From Actinacidiphila acididurans (lineage in GTDB: Bacteria > Actinomycetota > Actinomycetes > Streptomycetales > Streptomycetaceae), in contig NZ_JADKYB010000001.1 in assembly GCF_016918855.1 (NCBI RefSeq), positions 620,001 to 684,000 of the forward strand: 64,000 nucleotides of DNA. The letters are read 5' to 3'. Shown piece after piece: positions 44,581 through 53,761 of the stretch (within the stretch, counting starts at the first letter, position 1; every line of letters begins with the position of its first letter). The notes under the pieces were generated by a model. That model searched no databases. It saw only the letters and a program-made list of their open reading frames with translations, and was not told where the DNA came from. The translations under genes were made by a program, and so were the position numbers.

Positions 44581-44672
44581 GGCCGTACCTTTCGGAAAGA
44601 GGTTGTGCGGAGGGATTGGGACACACGCCACCCGTGCTCCGGAACGCTGAAGCGGCTCGGCCCCGGATCGGT

Positions 44673-44688
44673 GAGATAACGTTGTCTC
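44673..44688. promoter_or_regulatory. LacI-type operator 1
   Basis: GAGATAACGTTGTCTC, a palindrome with core AACGTT and one mismatched pair. It lies just downstream of the predicted start of the ABC operon and upstream of the lacI-type gene. GAGATAACGTT recurs at 49040. Confidence 0.75.
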
Positions 44689-44695
44689 GCCGAGT

Positions 44696-44723
44696 ACAGT
44701 AGGGTTCCGCGTCAGCAAGTCAA
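44696..44723 (-). promoter_or_regulatory. Promoter of the ABC operon
   Basis: On the minus strand: TTGACT (44718-44723), a 16-base spacer, TACTGT (44696-44701). The start would fall near 44689, next to the operator. Confidence 0.7.
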
Positions 44724-44878
44724 GACCTCACGCGATCACGGAGCGATCTCGGGCCGGCCGGGCGACGCAACGCGAAGCCACCGGGCCGGGCCGTACCGTC
44801 GGTCACGGGGGCCGGCCGGACGACCGGGGAACCGAGCAAGCCAGGAAATGCCAGCGAATGCCAGGGAAGGGGAGCGAA

Positions 44879-45904
44879 GTGGCGGCTTCTGCAGCCGGCG
44901 GGCCGGGCGTGCCGCGTACGCGCCGGCCGACGATGGTCGACGTGGCCCGGGAGGCGGGGGTCGCGCTGCGAACGGTCTCCAGGGTGGTCAACGGCGACGC
45001 CACGGTGGGCCCCGCCTTCGCCAGCCGGGTCCAGCAGGCCATCGACCGGCTCGGCTACCAGCCCGACGAGCGGGCCCGGCAGTTGCGCAGCGGCCGCACC
45101 GGCACCATCGGGGCGGCGGTCCGGCACATCGCCGACGCCCACCCGGTGCTGCGCGCGGTCGACGAGGAGGCCCGCGAGGCGGGGCTGACGGTGGTCGCGA
45201 TGTCCACCGAGGACGACGAGGTACGGGAGCGCGAGGCAGTGATGTCCATGTGCCGGCGGCGCATGGACGGGATCATCATCGAGCCGATCGCCGACGGCCA
45301 TCAGTACCTCCAGCCGGAGATCGACTCCGGGCTCGCGGTCGTCGCCTTCGACCGGCCGGCCACCGGCGTGGAGGTGGACACCGTGCTGTCCGACAACCGC
45401 GGCGGCATCCGGCAGGCGTTCGAGCACCTGGCCGCGCACGGCCACCGCAGGATCGGCTACATCGGTGACGACGAGCGCATCTACACCGGGCGCGAGCGCG
45501 CCATCGCCTTCCGGGACTGCCTGAACGCGGCCGGCGTGGGAGTGGAGGGCATGGTCCACCCCGGCCCCATCGAGACCGCCCGCATCGGGGCGGCCCTGGA
45601 GACACTGCGCGGCGGCCCGGACCCCGCCACCGCCATCGTCACCGGCAACTTCTCCACCACCGTCGCCGTCATCCGCGCGCTCGGCTCCGGATACGGCGGC
45701 ACCGCGCTGGTCGGCTTCGACGACTTCGGGCTGGCGGACCTGCTGCGGCCGGCCCTGACCGTGGTCGCCCAGGGCGACACCGAGATCGGCCGGACCGCGA
45801 TCGAGCTCTTCCGCTCGCGCCTGGCCGAACCCGACCGGCCGGTGCGGACGGTCACCGTCTCCACCACGCTGGTCGCGCGCGGCTCGGGGGAGATCAGGCC
45901 CTGA
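44879..45904 (+). CDS. LacI-family repressor of the glycan-use genes
   Basis: 341 residues. Helix-turn-helix TMVDVAREAGVALRTVSRVVNG near the N terminus (parts at about 18-38), hinge RARQLRSGRTGTIG, and a periplasmic-binding-protein-like sugar domain with LVGFDDFGLADLL and LTVVAQGDTEIG. The GTG at 44879 follows GGGGAG at four bases; an ATG at 44858 would add seven residues but has no ribosome site. Divergent from the ABC operon, whose start region carries a LacI-type palindrome. Confidence 0.9.
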   Translation: MAASAAGGPGVPRTRRPTMVDVAREAGVALRTVSRVVNGDATVGPAFASRVQQAIDRLGYQPDERARQLRSGRTGTIGAAVRHIADAHPVLRAVDEEAREAGLTVVAMSTEDDEVREREAVMSMCRRRMDGIIIEPIADGHQYLQPEIDSGLAVVAFDRPATGVEVDTVLSDNRGGIRQAFEHLAAHGHRRIGYIGDDERIYTGRERAIAFRDCLNAAGVGVEGMVHPGPIETARIGAALETLRGGPDPATAIVTGNFSTTVAVIRALGSGYGGTALVGFDDFGLADLLRPALTVVAQGDTEIGRTAIELFRSRLAEPDRPVRTVTVSTTLVARGSGEIRP

Positions 45905-45916
45905 TCTCCGGGAGCG

Positions 45917-45974
45917 GGGCGGCCCGAAAACCTCCGGGAAGCAGGGTTGGTCCGGAAGGCGGTGCGGGCCGCCC
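45917..45974. terminator. Hairpin between convergent lacI and response regulator genes
   Basis: GGGCGGCCCG (45917-45926) pairs with CGGGCCGCCC (45965-45974); an inner TCCGG/CCGGA pairing shortens the loop. Confidence 0.6.
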
Positions 45975-45994
45975 GGCGCGATGCCCGGCGCCGC

Positions 45995-46687
45995 TCAGTC
46001 CCCGACCCGGACCAGCCCGCTCTCGTAGGCGAAGATCACCGCGTGGATACGGTCCCGGAGGCCGAGTTTGGTCAGGATGCGGCCGAGGTGGGTCTTGACG
46101 GTGGTCTCCCCGACGAAGAGGCAGTCGGCGATCTCGCCGTTGGTCAGCCCCCGGGCCACCAGGGCGAGGACTTCCCGTTCCCGCTCGGTGAGAGCCGCCA
46201 GGCGGCCGCGCTGGGCGGGCGCGGACGCGGGGGCGTGCAGGACGAAACGCTCGACCAGGCGCCGGGTGAGCGAGGGTGCCACCATGACCTCCCCCCGCAG
46301 CACCGCCCGGACGGTCACCAGGATCTCCTCGGCGGGGGCGTCCTTGACGAGGAAGCCGTTCGCGCCGGCACGCAGGGCCGCGTAGGCGTATTCGTCGAGG
46401 TCGAAGGTGGTGACGACGAGGATCCGGGGCCCATCGGGTTGCGCGCAGAGGCGTTCGGTCGCGGCGAGCCCGTCCAGACCGGGCATGCGTACGTCCATCA
46501 GGACGAGGTCCGGCTCCAGGGCGGCCACGCCCGCGAGCGCCGCGTCGCCGTCGGCGGCCTCGCCCACCACGGTGAGATCGGGCTGGCTGTCGACGACCAT
46601 GCGCAGTCCCATCCGGATCAGCTCCTGGTCGTCGCAGATCAGCACCCGGGACACCGCCGGAGCGGCCGCGGGTGCCGGGCCGGTCAT
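45995..46687 (-). CDS. NarL/LuxR-type response regulator
   Basis: 230 residues. Intact receiver (acidic pair in LICDDQELIRMG, phospho-Asp in LVLMDVRMPGLDG, Thr-Thr in ILVVTTFDLDEY, Lys in FLVKDA) and a LuxR helix-turn-helix (LTEREREVLALVARGLTNGE). The ATG overlaps the stop of the histidine kinase gene (ATGA). Together they form a DesK/DesR-like two-component system. Target genes unknown. Confidence 0.95.
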   Translation of the reverse strand: MTGPAPAAAPAVSRVLICDDQELIRMGLRMVVDSQPDLTVVGEAADGDAALAGVAALEPDLVLMDVRMPGLDGLAATERLCAQPDGPRILVVTTFDLDEYAYAALRAGANGFLVKDAPAEEILVTVRAVLRGEVMVAPSLTRRLVERFVLHAPASAPAQRGRLAALTEREREVLALVARGLTNGEIADCLFVGETTVKTHLGRILTKLGLRDRIHAVIFAYESGLVRVGD

Positions 46688-47970
46688 GAGGCCGCCGTGG
46701 CGGGCGCGGGTTCGGCGGGGCGCAGGGTGGCGGCGACCCGGTAGCCGCCGCCGGGCGTGGGCCCTGCGTCGACGCTCCCGCCGTAGCGGGCGGCACGTTC
46801 GCGCATGCCGGTGATTCCACGACCGGAGGAGAGCAGCGGGGCGGGGCGCTTCGCGGCGGTTCCCCCTCCGGCCCCGGCCGAGTTCTCCACCCGGACCCGG
46901 ACCAGTCGCCCGGGCCCCTCGGTACCGGTGTTGACCCGTACGTGGATCGTGGCGTCCGGCGGCGCGTGCTTGACCACGTTGGTGAGTGCCTCCTGCACGA
47001 TGCGGTACGTCTGCGCCGTGAGATCCGCGGGAAGGCCGCCCCGCTCGCCGCGCAGCTCCAGCCGGGCGCGCGTGCCGCTCGTGTCGAGGCGTGCGACCAG
47101 CCGCCGCAGATCGGCCGCGAGGGAGTCGGTGGCCCCACCGGGACGGGCGCAGGAGCCGGGATCGGAGCCGGGGCCGTCGGCCGATGCGTCCGCGCCGGGC
47201 GTACGCAGCACCTCCAGCAGCCGGCGCAGTTCGCCCAGGGCCTCACGGCCGGTCGCGCTGATGACGCCGAGGGCGCGGTCGACGGCGGCGGGGTCGGCCT
47301 GCCGCATCAGCCTGCCGCCCTCGGCGTTCAGAACCATCACGCTCATGCTGTGCGCCAGGACGTCGTGGATCTCGCGGGCGATACGGGCCCGCTCCTCGGC
47401 GGCGGCGACCCGGGCCAGGGCGATGCGCTCGGACTCGGCCAGCACGGCCCGCCGCTCGAACTCGGCCATATAGGCCCGCCGGGCACGGACGTACTCGCCG
47501 AACACCCAGGCCCCGGCCAGCAGCAGCCCCACCGCGAGCGGGGTGAGCCAGGCACCGCGGGCGCCCGGGCCCCCGTGGACCCGCTGCCAGGCGGGAATCC
47601 ACAGCAGAACACAGCCGGCGGCACACACCACCGTCGCCGCGGCGGCCCGGCGCAGGCCGCGCACCGTGAGGGTGGCCAGGACCGCGGCCAGGGCGACGGC
47701 GCCGCGTCCCAGTTCCTCTCCCCACACCTGTCCGAGGTACTGCGCCCAGAACGCGGCCAGCACCAGGGCCGCGACGAGCACCGGCCGGCGGCGGCGCCAC
47801 ACCAGGGGCAGCACCAGGGCGACGTACATGCCCGCCTGCACCCGGACCGGCCGCCAGTCCGGCTCCGGGCGGATCACCGGGGGCATGGCCACCAGCACGA
47901 CCAGCAGGAGGTCCGTCAGCCACGGGTGGCCCCGCCGCAAGCGGGGCAGGGTCTCGATCAGCCGGTGCAC
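46684..47970 (-). CDS. DesK-type sensor histidine kinase
   Basis: About 428 residues. N-terminal membrane part with four to six hydrophobic segments (residues 15-165), dimerisation helix with the phospho-His in IAREIHDVLAHSMSVMV, and an HATPase domain (EALTNVVKHA, GRGITGMRERA). I chose the GTG at 47970, seven bases after a TAGCGT box (complement of 47978-47983), consistent with a leaderless mRNA; a GTG at 47979 lies inside that box. Signal unknown. Confidence 0.92.
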   Translation of the reverse strand: MHRLIETLPRLRRGHPWLTDLLLVVLVAMPPVIRPEPDWRPVRVQAGMYVALVLPLVWRRRRPVLVAALVLAAFWAQYLGQVWGEELGRGAVALAAVLATLTVRGLRRAAAATVVCAAGCVLLWIPAWQRVHGGPGARGAWLTPLAVGLLLAGAWVFGEYVRARRAYMAEFERRAVLAESERIALARVAAAEERARIAREIHDVLAHSMSVMVLNAEGGRLMRQADPAAVDRALGVISATGREALGELRRLLEVLRTPGADASADGPGSDPGSCARPGGATDSLAADLRRLVARLDTSGTRARLELRGERGGLPADLTAQTYRIVQEALTNVVKHAPPDATIHVRVNTGTEGPGRLVRVRVENSAGAGGGTAAKRPAPLLSSGRGITGMRERAARYGGSVDAGPTPGGGYRVAATLRPAEPAPATAAS

Positions 47971-48094
47971 CCGCCTCACGCTACGGCCGGGGTCCGCTGC
48001 CCCACATCGTCCCGCAGGGCGTCGCGGGGTCCTCCCGCGGTCGTACGGACACCGGCCCGGGATACGACGTGCGGCCACCCGGGGCGCTTCCAGC

Positions 48095-48670
48095 ATGACC
48101 GCCATGTCGATCACCACCGAGTTCCTCAGACGGCCCCTCATGACCGGTGCCGTGGCGGCCAGTTCACGACGACTGGCGCTCGCGATGACCGAGGGCATCG
48201 GCCTGGAGCGGGCCCGGCTCGTGGCCGAACTCGGCCCGGGGACCGGGGTGTTCACCGACGCGATCCTCGCCCGGCTCGCGCCCGGCGCACGACTCGTCGC
48301 GGTCGAGCTCAACCCGGTGCTCGCGGACCGGCTGGCGGCCACCCGCCGCGACACACGGCTGACCGTGGTGCCGGGATCGGCCGCCGACCTGGCCGCCGCG
48401 GTGCGCGAACCGGTCGACGCGGTGGTCTCCGGGCTGCCGTGGACGGTCATGCCGCGGGAACGGCGCGAGCACATCCTGGACGCCGTGACCGAAGTCCTCG
48501 CGCCCGGCGGCCGGTTCACCACCTTCGCCTATCTGCACGCGGCCTGGACCCCGCCCGCCCGTCACTTCACCGCCGAACTCGCCCACCGCTTCGACCACGT
48601 GGAGCGCTCGAGGGTGGTCTGGCCGAACCTTCCGCCCGCTTTCGTGCACCGGGCCACCCGGAAGCCCTGA
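48095..48670 (+). CDS. SAM-dependent methyltransferase (rRNA dimethylase/phospholipid N-methyltransferase-like)
   Basis: 191 residues. N-terminal helix, then the SAM site LVAELGPGTGVFTDAIL, LVAVELNPVLADRL and DAVVSGLPWTVMP, whose SGLPW resembles the NPPF-like motif of N-methyltransferases. Size and pattern fit bacterial phospholipid N-methyltransferases of the PmtA type or KsgA-like proteins. Start uncertain (ATG 48095 or 48104; no clear ribosome site). Confidence 0.75.
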   Translation: MTAMSITTEFLRRPLMTGAVAASSRRLALAMTEGIGLERARLVAELGPGTGVFTDAILARLAPGARLVAVELNPVLADRLAATRRDTRLTVVPGSAADLAAAVREPVDAVVSGLPWTVMPRERREHILDAVTEVLAPGGRFTTFAYLHAAWTPPARHFTAELAHRFDHVERSRVVWPNLPPAFVHRATRKP

Positions 48671-48869
48671 CCGCGAGCGGGCCCACGGGGGTGCGGGCCG
48701 CTACCGGGAAGGCCGCGGCCGGGAAGACCGGCGCGAGGGGTTCCGTGGCCGAGGCAGCCCGCGCTGGGTGAGTCCGCTCCTGCACATGCGCCGCTCCCGT
48801 ACTGCGTCGCCCTCGACCTGTGCCGCTTCCGTACCCGCGCCGCTCCGCAGCTCGTCGAATCGGCTGTCC

Positions 48870-48912
48870 CCGCAGGTCGGCGCCAGGCCACTGGCCGGGC
48901 GCCGACCTGCGG
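48870..48912 (+). terminator. Very strong hairpin terminator
   Basis: Perfect 15-base arms CCGCAGGTCGGCGCC (48870-48884) and GGCGCCGACCTGCGG (48898-48912); the loop can pair further (GGCC/GGCC). Insulates the methyltransferase from the glycosidase promoter. Confidence 0.8.
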
Positions 48913-48994
48913 CGCGTCATCTCCCCGCGCCTTTGGACGCTCCCGGCGAACCGTACGCGCCGGACCTCCGCAGCCCCTCGCTCGGCGGATCCGC

Positions 48995-49024
48995 TTTACA
49001 AGGGCGCCGAAGCGCCTCTATAAA
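48995..49024 (+). promoter_or_regulatory. Promoter of the GH95-like gene
   Basis: TTTACA (48995-49000), an 18-base spacer containing a GGCGC/GCGCC mini-hairpin, then TATAAA (49019-49024). The start is expected near 49031. Confidence 0.75.
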
Positions 49025-49039
49025 CGACGGCAGATCGCT

Positions 49040-49053
49040 GAGATAACGTTCTC
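49040..49053. promoter_or_regulatory. LacI-type operator 2
   Basis: GAGATAACGTTCTC shares TGAGATAACGTT exactly with operator 1, and sits in the same place, just after the predicted start point. Confidence 0.65.
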
Positions 49054-49269
49054 CCGAGTCGGTGACCCGGCCCGGGAGCGCTGCGGGGACGCCGGCCGGG
49101 ACGGGCCGGCTCCCCGGTTCTCCTCCCCATCCCGTGTACGGCCGCACATGGGATCTCACCAGGCACGTCGCCGGTCGTACAGCCGCCAGGACGCCCGTTG
49201 ACGCCGGTCGCGCGACAGTTTCCCGACAACGCTGTCAGGGCTGCCCGCGTCCCGGCACCGGGGAGATCC

Positions 49270-49317
49270 GATGTACCGCCGTCGCAGCCATGGCGGCAGC
49301 CATGGAGAGAGGCAGTG
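49270..49317 (+). other. Short upstream ORF in the glycosidase leader
   Basis: ATG at 49270 follows GGAG at five bases and encodes 15 residues (MYRRRSHGGSHGERQ). Its TGA overlaps a GTG (49314) that opens a 4-codon frame, whose TGA overlaps the ATG of the glycosidase at 49326. Possible translational relay; may be chance. Confidence 0.35.
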
Positions 49318-49325
49318 AGTACGAG

Positions 49326-52193
49326 ATGAGGCGCACAGCGCCGGCGCGACGCACCCTGGGCGCGGCCACGGCCGCCACCATGGTCGCCGCCGCCCTCACC
49401 ACCGTCGTGACCACCGCCGTGGCCCGGCCCGCGGCAGCCGACCCGATCACCGCGAACCAGGGCCTGGCCACGGTCGCCAAGTACCAGGGGGTGTGGACCT
49501 CGCCCCCCACCCACCTGACCGGCGGCGACACCACCGACGCGCCCATGATGGGCAACGGCGACGTCGGGGTCGCCGTCGGCGGCACCATCGCCAACCAGAC
49601 CTTCTACCTCGGCAAGAACGACTTCTGGTCCGCCACCAGCCATGCCATCCGGCCGCTCGGCCGCATCGTGGTGTCGGCCGCGGGCCTGACCGGCTCCTCG
49701 TACAACGTGGTCCAGGACATCGGCCACGCCGAGGTCCGCGGCACCTACACCCTCGGTGGCCAGACCCTGACCACCACCAGTTGGGTGGACGCCAACACCG
49801 ACATGTTCGTCACCAGCTTCTCCCTCACCGGGGGCAGCGCCCAGTCCATCGGCATCACCCTGCAGAACGGGTCCGGCGGCACCCCCACCGTGTCCACCTC
49901 CGACCACGACCTGGACGCCGACGTGGTCGCCGACGCCGGCGGCAGCGGCGACCCCCGGGCCCGGATCGCCGCCCGCACCATCGGCCAGAGCCAGACGGTC
50001 GCCGGCAACAAGATCACCCTGACCATGCAGCCGAACACCACCTCCACCCTGGTCGCCGGCATCGTCAGCAGCGGCGACTCGGGCTCCTGGCAGTCGGCCG
50101 CCGACAGCATGGTCGACACCCTCACCCAGCAGAACGTCGCCGACCACAACGCCTCCCACCGCAGTTGGTGGAACGGCTACTGGTCCCAGTCCTACGTGCA
50201 GATCCCCGACGCGGACGTGGAGAAGAGCTGGTACGGCTCGCTCTACCTGCTCGGCAGCGTCTCCCGCACCGGCAAGTACGCACCGGGCCTGTGGGGCAAC
50301 TGGATCACCGGCGCCATGAACTGGAACGGTGACTATCACACCAACTACAACTACGAGGCGCCCTTCTACGCCGCGCTGACCACCAACCACATCGCGCAGA
50401 TGGACGCCTACGACCAGCCGGTGCTGGACTGGACGATCCGCGGCCAGCAACTCGCGCAGCAGAACGGCTTCTCGGGCGTCCTCTACACCGTGGGCATCTC
50501 GCCCGGCGGCACCAGCGCCGACACCAGCCTGCACAACCAGAAGTCCAACGCGGCCAACCTCGCCTCGGACATGGTGATGCGCTGGGAGCAGACCCGCGAC
50601 ACCACCTACGCGGCCAAGGTCTACCCGTACCTGAAGCAGGTCGGCCTGTTCTGGCAGAACTACCTCACCAAAGACGCCTCGGGCACGTACACCATCACCA
50701 ACGACGCGCCCCAGGAGGACAACGCCTACCCGCAGACCAACTCCACCCTCTCGCTCGGCCTGGTGCACCTGCTGATGCAGGGCCTGGTGGACATGTCCAC
50801 CGCCCTCGGCCAGGACGCCGGCACCCGCGCCACCTGGCAGGACATCGACGCCCACCTCGCCGCGCTGCCCACCATGAGTCGCAACGGCCAGACCGTCTTC
50901 CGGGAGACCTCCACCGGTGCGGACTTCGTCAACGACGGCAACGACATCGACATCCAGGCGGTCTACCCCAGCGGTCAGGTCGGCCTGGACAGCGCCGCCA
51001 CCCTCCAGCAGACCGCCCGCAACACCGTCGACCAGCTCACCGCCGCCTGGCACGGCGGCAACGCGCCCGCCACCTTCTACGCCGCCGCGGCCCGGGTCGG
51101 CTACAACGCCGCGACCGTCCTGGCCAACCTGCGCACCGAGGCGACCGCGAACAGCTACCCCAACATGGCGATCCACCACAGCGGCGGCGGCATCGAGAAC
51201 ATCAACGTCACCACCTCCGGCCTGGACGAGATGCTGCTCCAGTCCTTCCAGCACGACATCAAGGTGTTCCCGGACTGGCCGAGCGGCACCAACGCCAAGT
51301 ACGGCGACCTGCTGGCCGACGGCGGCTTTCTGATCTCCAGCAGCCTGGCCGGCAACTCCGTGCAGTACGTGCGCGCGGTCAGCCAGAAGGGCGGCACGCT
51401 CACCCTCACCAACCCCTGGCCCGGCAGCGCCCCGCAGGTCTACCGCAACGGCGCCGCGGCCGGCACCGCCTCCGGCAGCCGGATCACCCTGTCCACCTCC
51501 GCCGGGGAGACGATCACCCTCGCCCCGCCCGGCACCTCCTACGCCACCGTGCAGACCGAACTCGCCCAGCCCCTCCAGACGAGCGGCACCGGCGCGACCA
51601 GCTCGTCCTTCGCCAGCGGCCTGGAGAGCGGTGACCCGCAGCCGGCCTGGCTGGACACGGTGGACACCGCCGGGGGCAACGTCTCCGGCGTCACCGGCAT
51701 CACCTCCGGCGCGGCCGGCCCCGAGACCAGCCCCCGCAGCGGCGAGCAGGCGCACACCGGGACCACCGCCCTGATGTACTCCGGCAGCGCTTCGGGCACC
51801 TCCCCGCACGCCTACCTCAAGGTCTTCGACCTCAGCGGCGCCCCGCTGGCCATCGGCACCGCGAAGACCCTGGGCTACTGGATCTTCCCGCAGTCCAACG
51901 CGACCACCCCTTGGGTGCTGGCCGGTTCCACCGAGAGCGAGTGCGTGGCCGTGGACATGGTCTTCACCGACGGCTCCACCCTGCGCGACTCAGGCGCCAC
52001 CGACCAGAACGGCAACGGGATCCACCCCGCCCAGCAGTGCGGCCGGCTGACCCTCGACACCTGGAACCACGTCACCGTGAACCTCGCCGCCCACGACGCC
52101 AACAAGCAGATCGACCGCATCCTCGTCGGCTACGACCACCCCGGCGGCAGCGGCGGCTACCGCGGCTACGTGGACGACCTGACCGTCAACTGA
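49326..52193 (+). CDS. Secreted GH95-like glycosidase
   Basis: 955 residues. Signal peptide (about 1-41, RRT...ARPAAADP). The N-terminal beta-sandwich has APMMGNGDVGVAVGG and FYLGKNDFWS, typical of GH95/DUF5703-type enzymes. An (alpha/alpha)6 barrel (about 290-690) contains NWNGDYHTNYNYEAPFYAA and GIENINVTTSGLDEMLLQSF. A linker domain and a C-terminal jelly-roll module (about 757-955) follow. The ATG at 49326 was chosen because it begins the signal peptide. The operator shared with the ABC operon implies it generates the oligosaccharide imported by that transporter. Fucosidase or galactosidase activity is only a family-level guess. Confidence 0.75.
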   Translation: MRRTAPARRTLGAATAATMVAAALTTVVTTAVARPAAADPITANQGLATVAKYQGVWTSPPTHLTGGDTTDAPMMGNGDVGVAVGGTIANQTFYLGKNDFWSATSHAIRPLGRIVVSAAGLTGSSYNVVQDIGHAEVRGTYTLGGQTLTTTSWVDANTDMFVTSFSLTGGSAQSIGITLQNGSGGTPTVSTSDHDLDADVVADAGGSGDPRARIAARTIGQSQTVAGNKITLTMQPNTTSTLVAGIVSSGDSGSWQSAADSMVDTLTQQNVADHNASHRSWWNGYWSQSYVQIPDADVEKSWYGSLYLLGSVSRTGKYAPGLWGNWITGAMNWNGDYHTNYNYEAPFYAALTTNHIAQMDAYDQPVLDWTIRGQQLAQQNGFSGVLYTVGISPGGTSADTSLHNQKSNAANLASDMVMRWEQTRDTTYAAKVYPYLKQVGLFWQNYLTKDASGTYTITNDAPQEDNAYPQTNSTLSLGLVHLLMQGLVDMSTALGQDAGTRATWQDIDAHLAALPTMSRNGQTVFRETSTGADFVNDGNDIDIQAVYPSGQVGLDSAATLQQTARNTVDQLTAAWHGGNAPATFYAAAARVGYNAATVLANLRTEATANSYPNMAIHHSGGGIENINVTTSGLDEMLLQSFQHDIKVFPDWPSGTNAKYGDLLADGGFLISSSLAGNSVQYVRAVSQKGGTLTLTNPWPGSAPQVYRNGAAAGTASGSRITLSTSAGETITLAPPGTSYATVQTELAQPLQTSGTGATSSSFASGLESGDPQPAWLDTVDTAGGNVSGVTGITSGAAGPETSPRSGEQAHTGTTALMYSGSASGTSPHAYLKVFDLSGAPLAIGTAKTLGYWIFPQSNATTPWVLAGSTESECVAVDMVFTDGSTLRDSGATDQNGNGIHPAQQCGRLTLDTWNHVTVNLAAHDANKQIDRILVGYDHPGGSGGYRGYVDDLTVN

Positions 52194-52240
52194 CCCCTTT
52201 CCGCCCGCCCTTCGGCCCATCCCGGGGGCCGACCCGAACC

Positions 52241-52268
52241 GCCCCCGCCGTCCGCACACGGCGGGGGC
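52241..52268 (+). terminator. Terminator of the GH95-like gene
   Basis: Perfect 11-base arms GCCCCCGCCGT (52241-52251) and ACGGCGGGGGC (52258-52268) with a 6-base loop. Confidence 0.85.
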
Positions 52269-52312
52269 ACCCTCCGTACCGCCGTCGACCCATCACCGGA
52301 GGTGCCGCGCCC

Positions 52313-53761
52313 GTGCAGCGCGTCCAGGCCGTCATGCGCGACGGCACCGTACTGACCGCCGACGTCCACCGCCCGCCGTCCGGCAGCGGCCCCTGGCCGG
52401 TGCTGCTGGCCCGCGGTCCCTACGGCAGCCGGGACCCCGGCGTGCTCGCCGCCCTCGACCCCGAGGGCGCGGCCCGGCGCGGCTTCCTGACCGTGGTCCA
52501 GGACGTACGGGGCCGCTTCGGCTCCGGCGGCATCTGGGAGCCGCTGGTCAACGAACGGGACGACGGCCACGAATCCGTACGCTGGGCCGCCGGCCTGCCC
52601 GGCTCCGACGGACGGGTGGCGATGTACGGGCCCAGCTACCTCGGGCACGCCCAGTGGGCCGCGCTCACCGCCGGGCCGCCCGAACTCGTCGCCGTGATGC
52701 CGGAGTTCACCTGGGCCGATCCCTGCGACGGACTGGTGGCCCGCGGCGGTGTGCCCGAACTCGGCCTGGTCGCCCAGTGGACGCTGGGCCTGGCCGGCCT
52801 CGACCGGGACCGCGACGCCCTGCCGGCCACCGGGTGGCGGTCCCCGGCGCTCGCCGGGCTGCCCGTGCCCGGCCGGAGCGGTGGGCCGGACCTGCCGCAC
52901 GCCCTGCCCGCCGGGAGCGGCCGACCCGCGGCCACCCTCACCGTCGCCGGCTGGTACGACGCCTTCCTCCAGGGCAGCCTCGACAATCACGTCCGGGCCC
53001 GGGAACTCGGCGGCCCGGCAACGTTGATCGTCGGCCCCTGGACGCACGGCGACCGGGCCACCGCGCTGCCCTTCGGCGCCGCCGACCTGCGCACCGCCGA
53101 ACTCCACTGGCTGCACGCGGTCCTGGCCGGCCGCACGCCCCCGGGTCCCGCCGTCCGCGTCCATCTCACCGGCACCGGCCAGTGGCGCTCGTACGCCGCC
53201 TGGCCCCCGCCGTCCGTCCCGCTGACCCTGCACCTGCGCGGCGACGGGACGCTCAGCCGCACGCCCCCGCCGCACGCGGAGGCCTGGCGTACCTTCCCGT
53301 ACCGCCCCGCCGACCCTGTGCCCACCCTCGGCGGCGCTCTGCTGCTCACCGACGACCACCCGGCCGGCCCCGCCGATCAGCGCCCCCTGGAGGACCGCGC
53401 CGACCTGCTGGTGTGGACCGGCGCGCCGCTGGACCGCCCCCTCACCGTCGTCGGCCGGGTCACCGCACTCCTGACCGCGCACTCTTCCGCCGACCCCGCC
53501 GACTGGGTCGTCCGGCTCACCGACGTTGCACCCGACGGCACCTCGCGCCTGGTGACCGACGGCATCACCCGCACCGCCGCCCCCGGCGGCACCGTGCCGG
53601 TCGACCTGTGGTCCACCGGCCACGTCTTCCGCCCCGGCCACCGCCTGCGGGTCCACGTCACCGCCAGCAGCTTCCCCCGCTGGTCCCCGCTCCCGACTCC
53701 GTCCGACCGCCGAGTCGCGCCCGCCTCACGGCTGATGCTGCCCGTGGTCCCCGAGCCGTAG
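52313..53761 (+). CDS. CocE/NonD-family hydrolase
   Basis: 482 residues. Alpha/beta hydrolase of the X-Pro dipeptidyl-peptidase/CocE type: DVHRP near the N terminus, oxyanion Tyr in RGPYGS, nucleophile Ser in GPSYLGHAQW, catalytic His in VGPWTHGDR, and a C-terminal jelly-roll domain with LWSTGHVFRPGHRLRVHVTASSFP. No signal peptide, so cytoplasmic. It hydrolyses esters or acyl groups; it follows a glycosidase gene after a terminator, so deacylation of imported glycan is possible but unproven. GGAGG lies ten bases before the GTG. Confidence 0.88.
   Translation: MQRVQAVMRDGTVLTADVHRPPSGSGPWPVLLARGPYGSRDPGVLAALDPEGAARRGFLTVVQDVRGRFGSGGIWEPLVNERDDGHESVRWAAGLPGSDGRVAMYGPSYLGHAQWAALTAGPPELVAVMPEFTWADPCDGLVARGGVPELGLVAQWTLGLAGLDRDRDALPATGWRSPALAGLPVPGRSGGPDLPHALPAGSGRPAATLTVAGWYDAFLQGSLDNHVRARELGGPATLIVGPWTHGDRATALPFGAADLRTAELHWLHAVLAGRTPPGPAVRVHLTGTGQWRSYAAWPPPSVPLTLHLRGDGTLSRTPPPHAEAWRTFPYRPADPVPTLGGALLLTDDHPAGPADQRPLEDRADLLVWTGAPLDRPLTVVGRVTALLTAHSSADPADWVVRLTDVAPDGTSRLVTDGITRTAAPGGTVPVDLWSTGHVFRPGHRLRVHVTASSFPRWSPLPTPSDRRVAPASRLMLPVVPEP

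Larger units (their letters stand above)
48671..49325. other. Long regulatory region before the GH95-like gene
   Basis: 655 bases holding the methyltransferase terminator (48870-48912), a strong promoter (48995-49024), a LacI-type operator (49040-49053) and a leader of nearly 300 bases with a short upstream ORF. Nothing else with coding bias. Confidence 0.6.

Noticed and set aside
53012..53025. An AACGTT core resembling the LacI operators
   Set aside because: It lies inside the CocE-like coding sequence and lacks the GAGAT/ATCTC arms.
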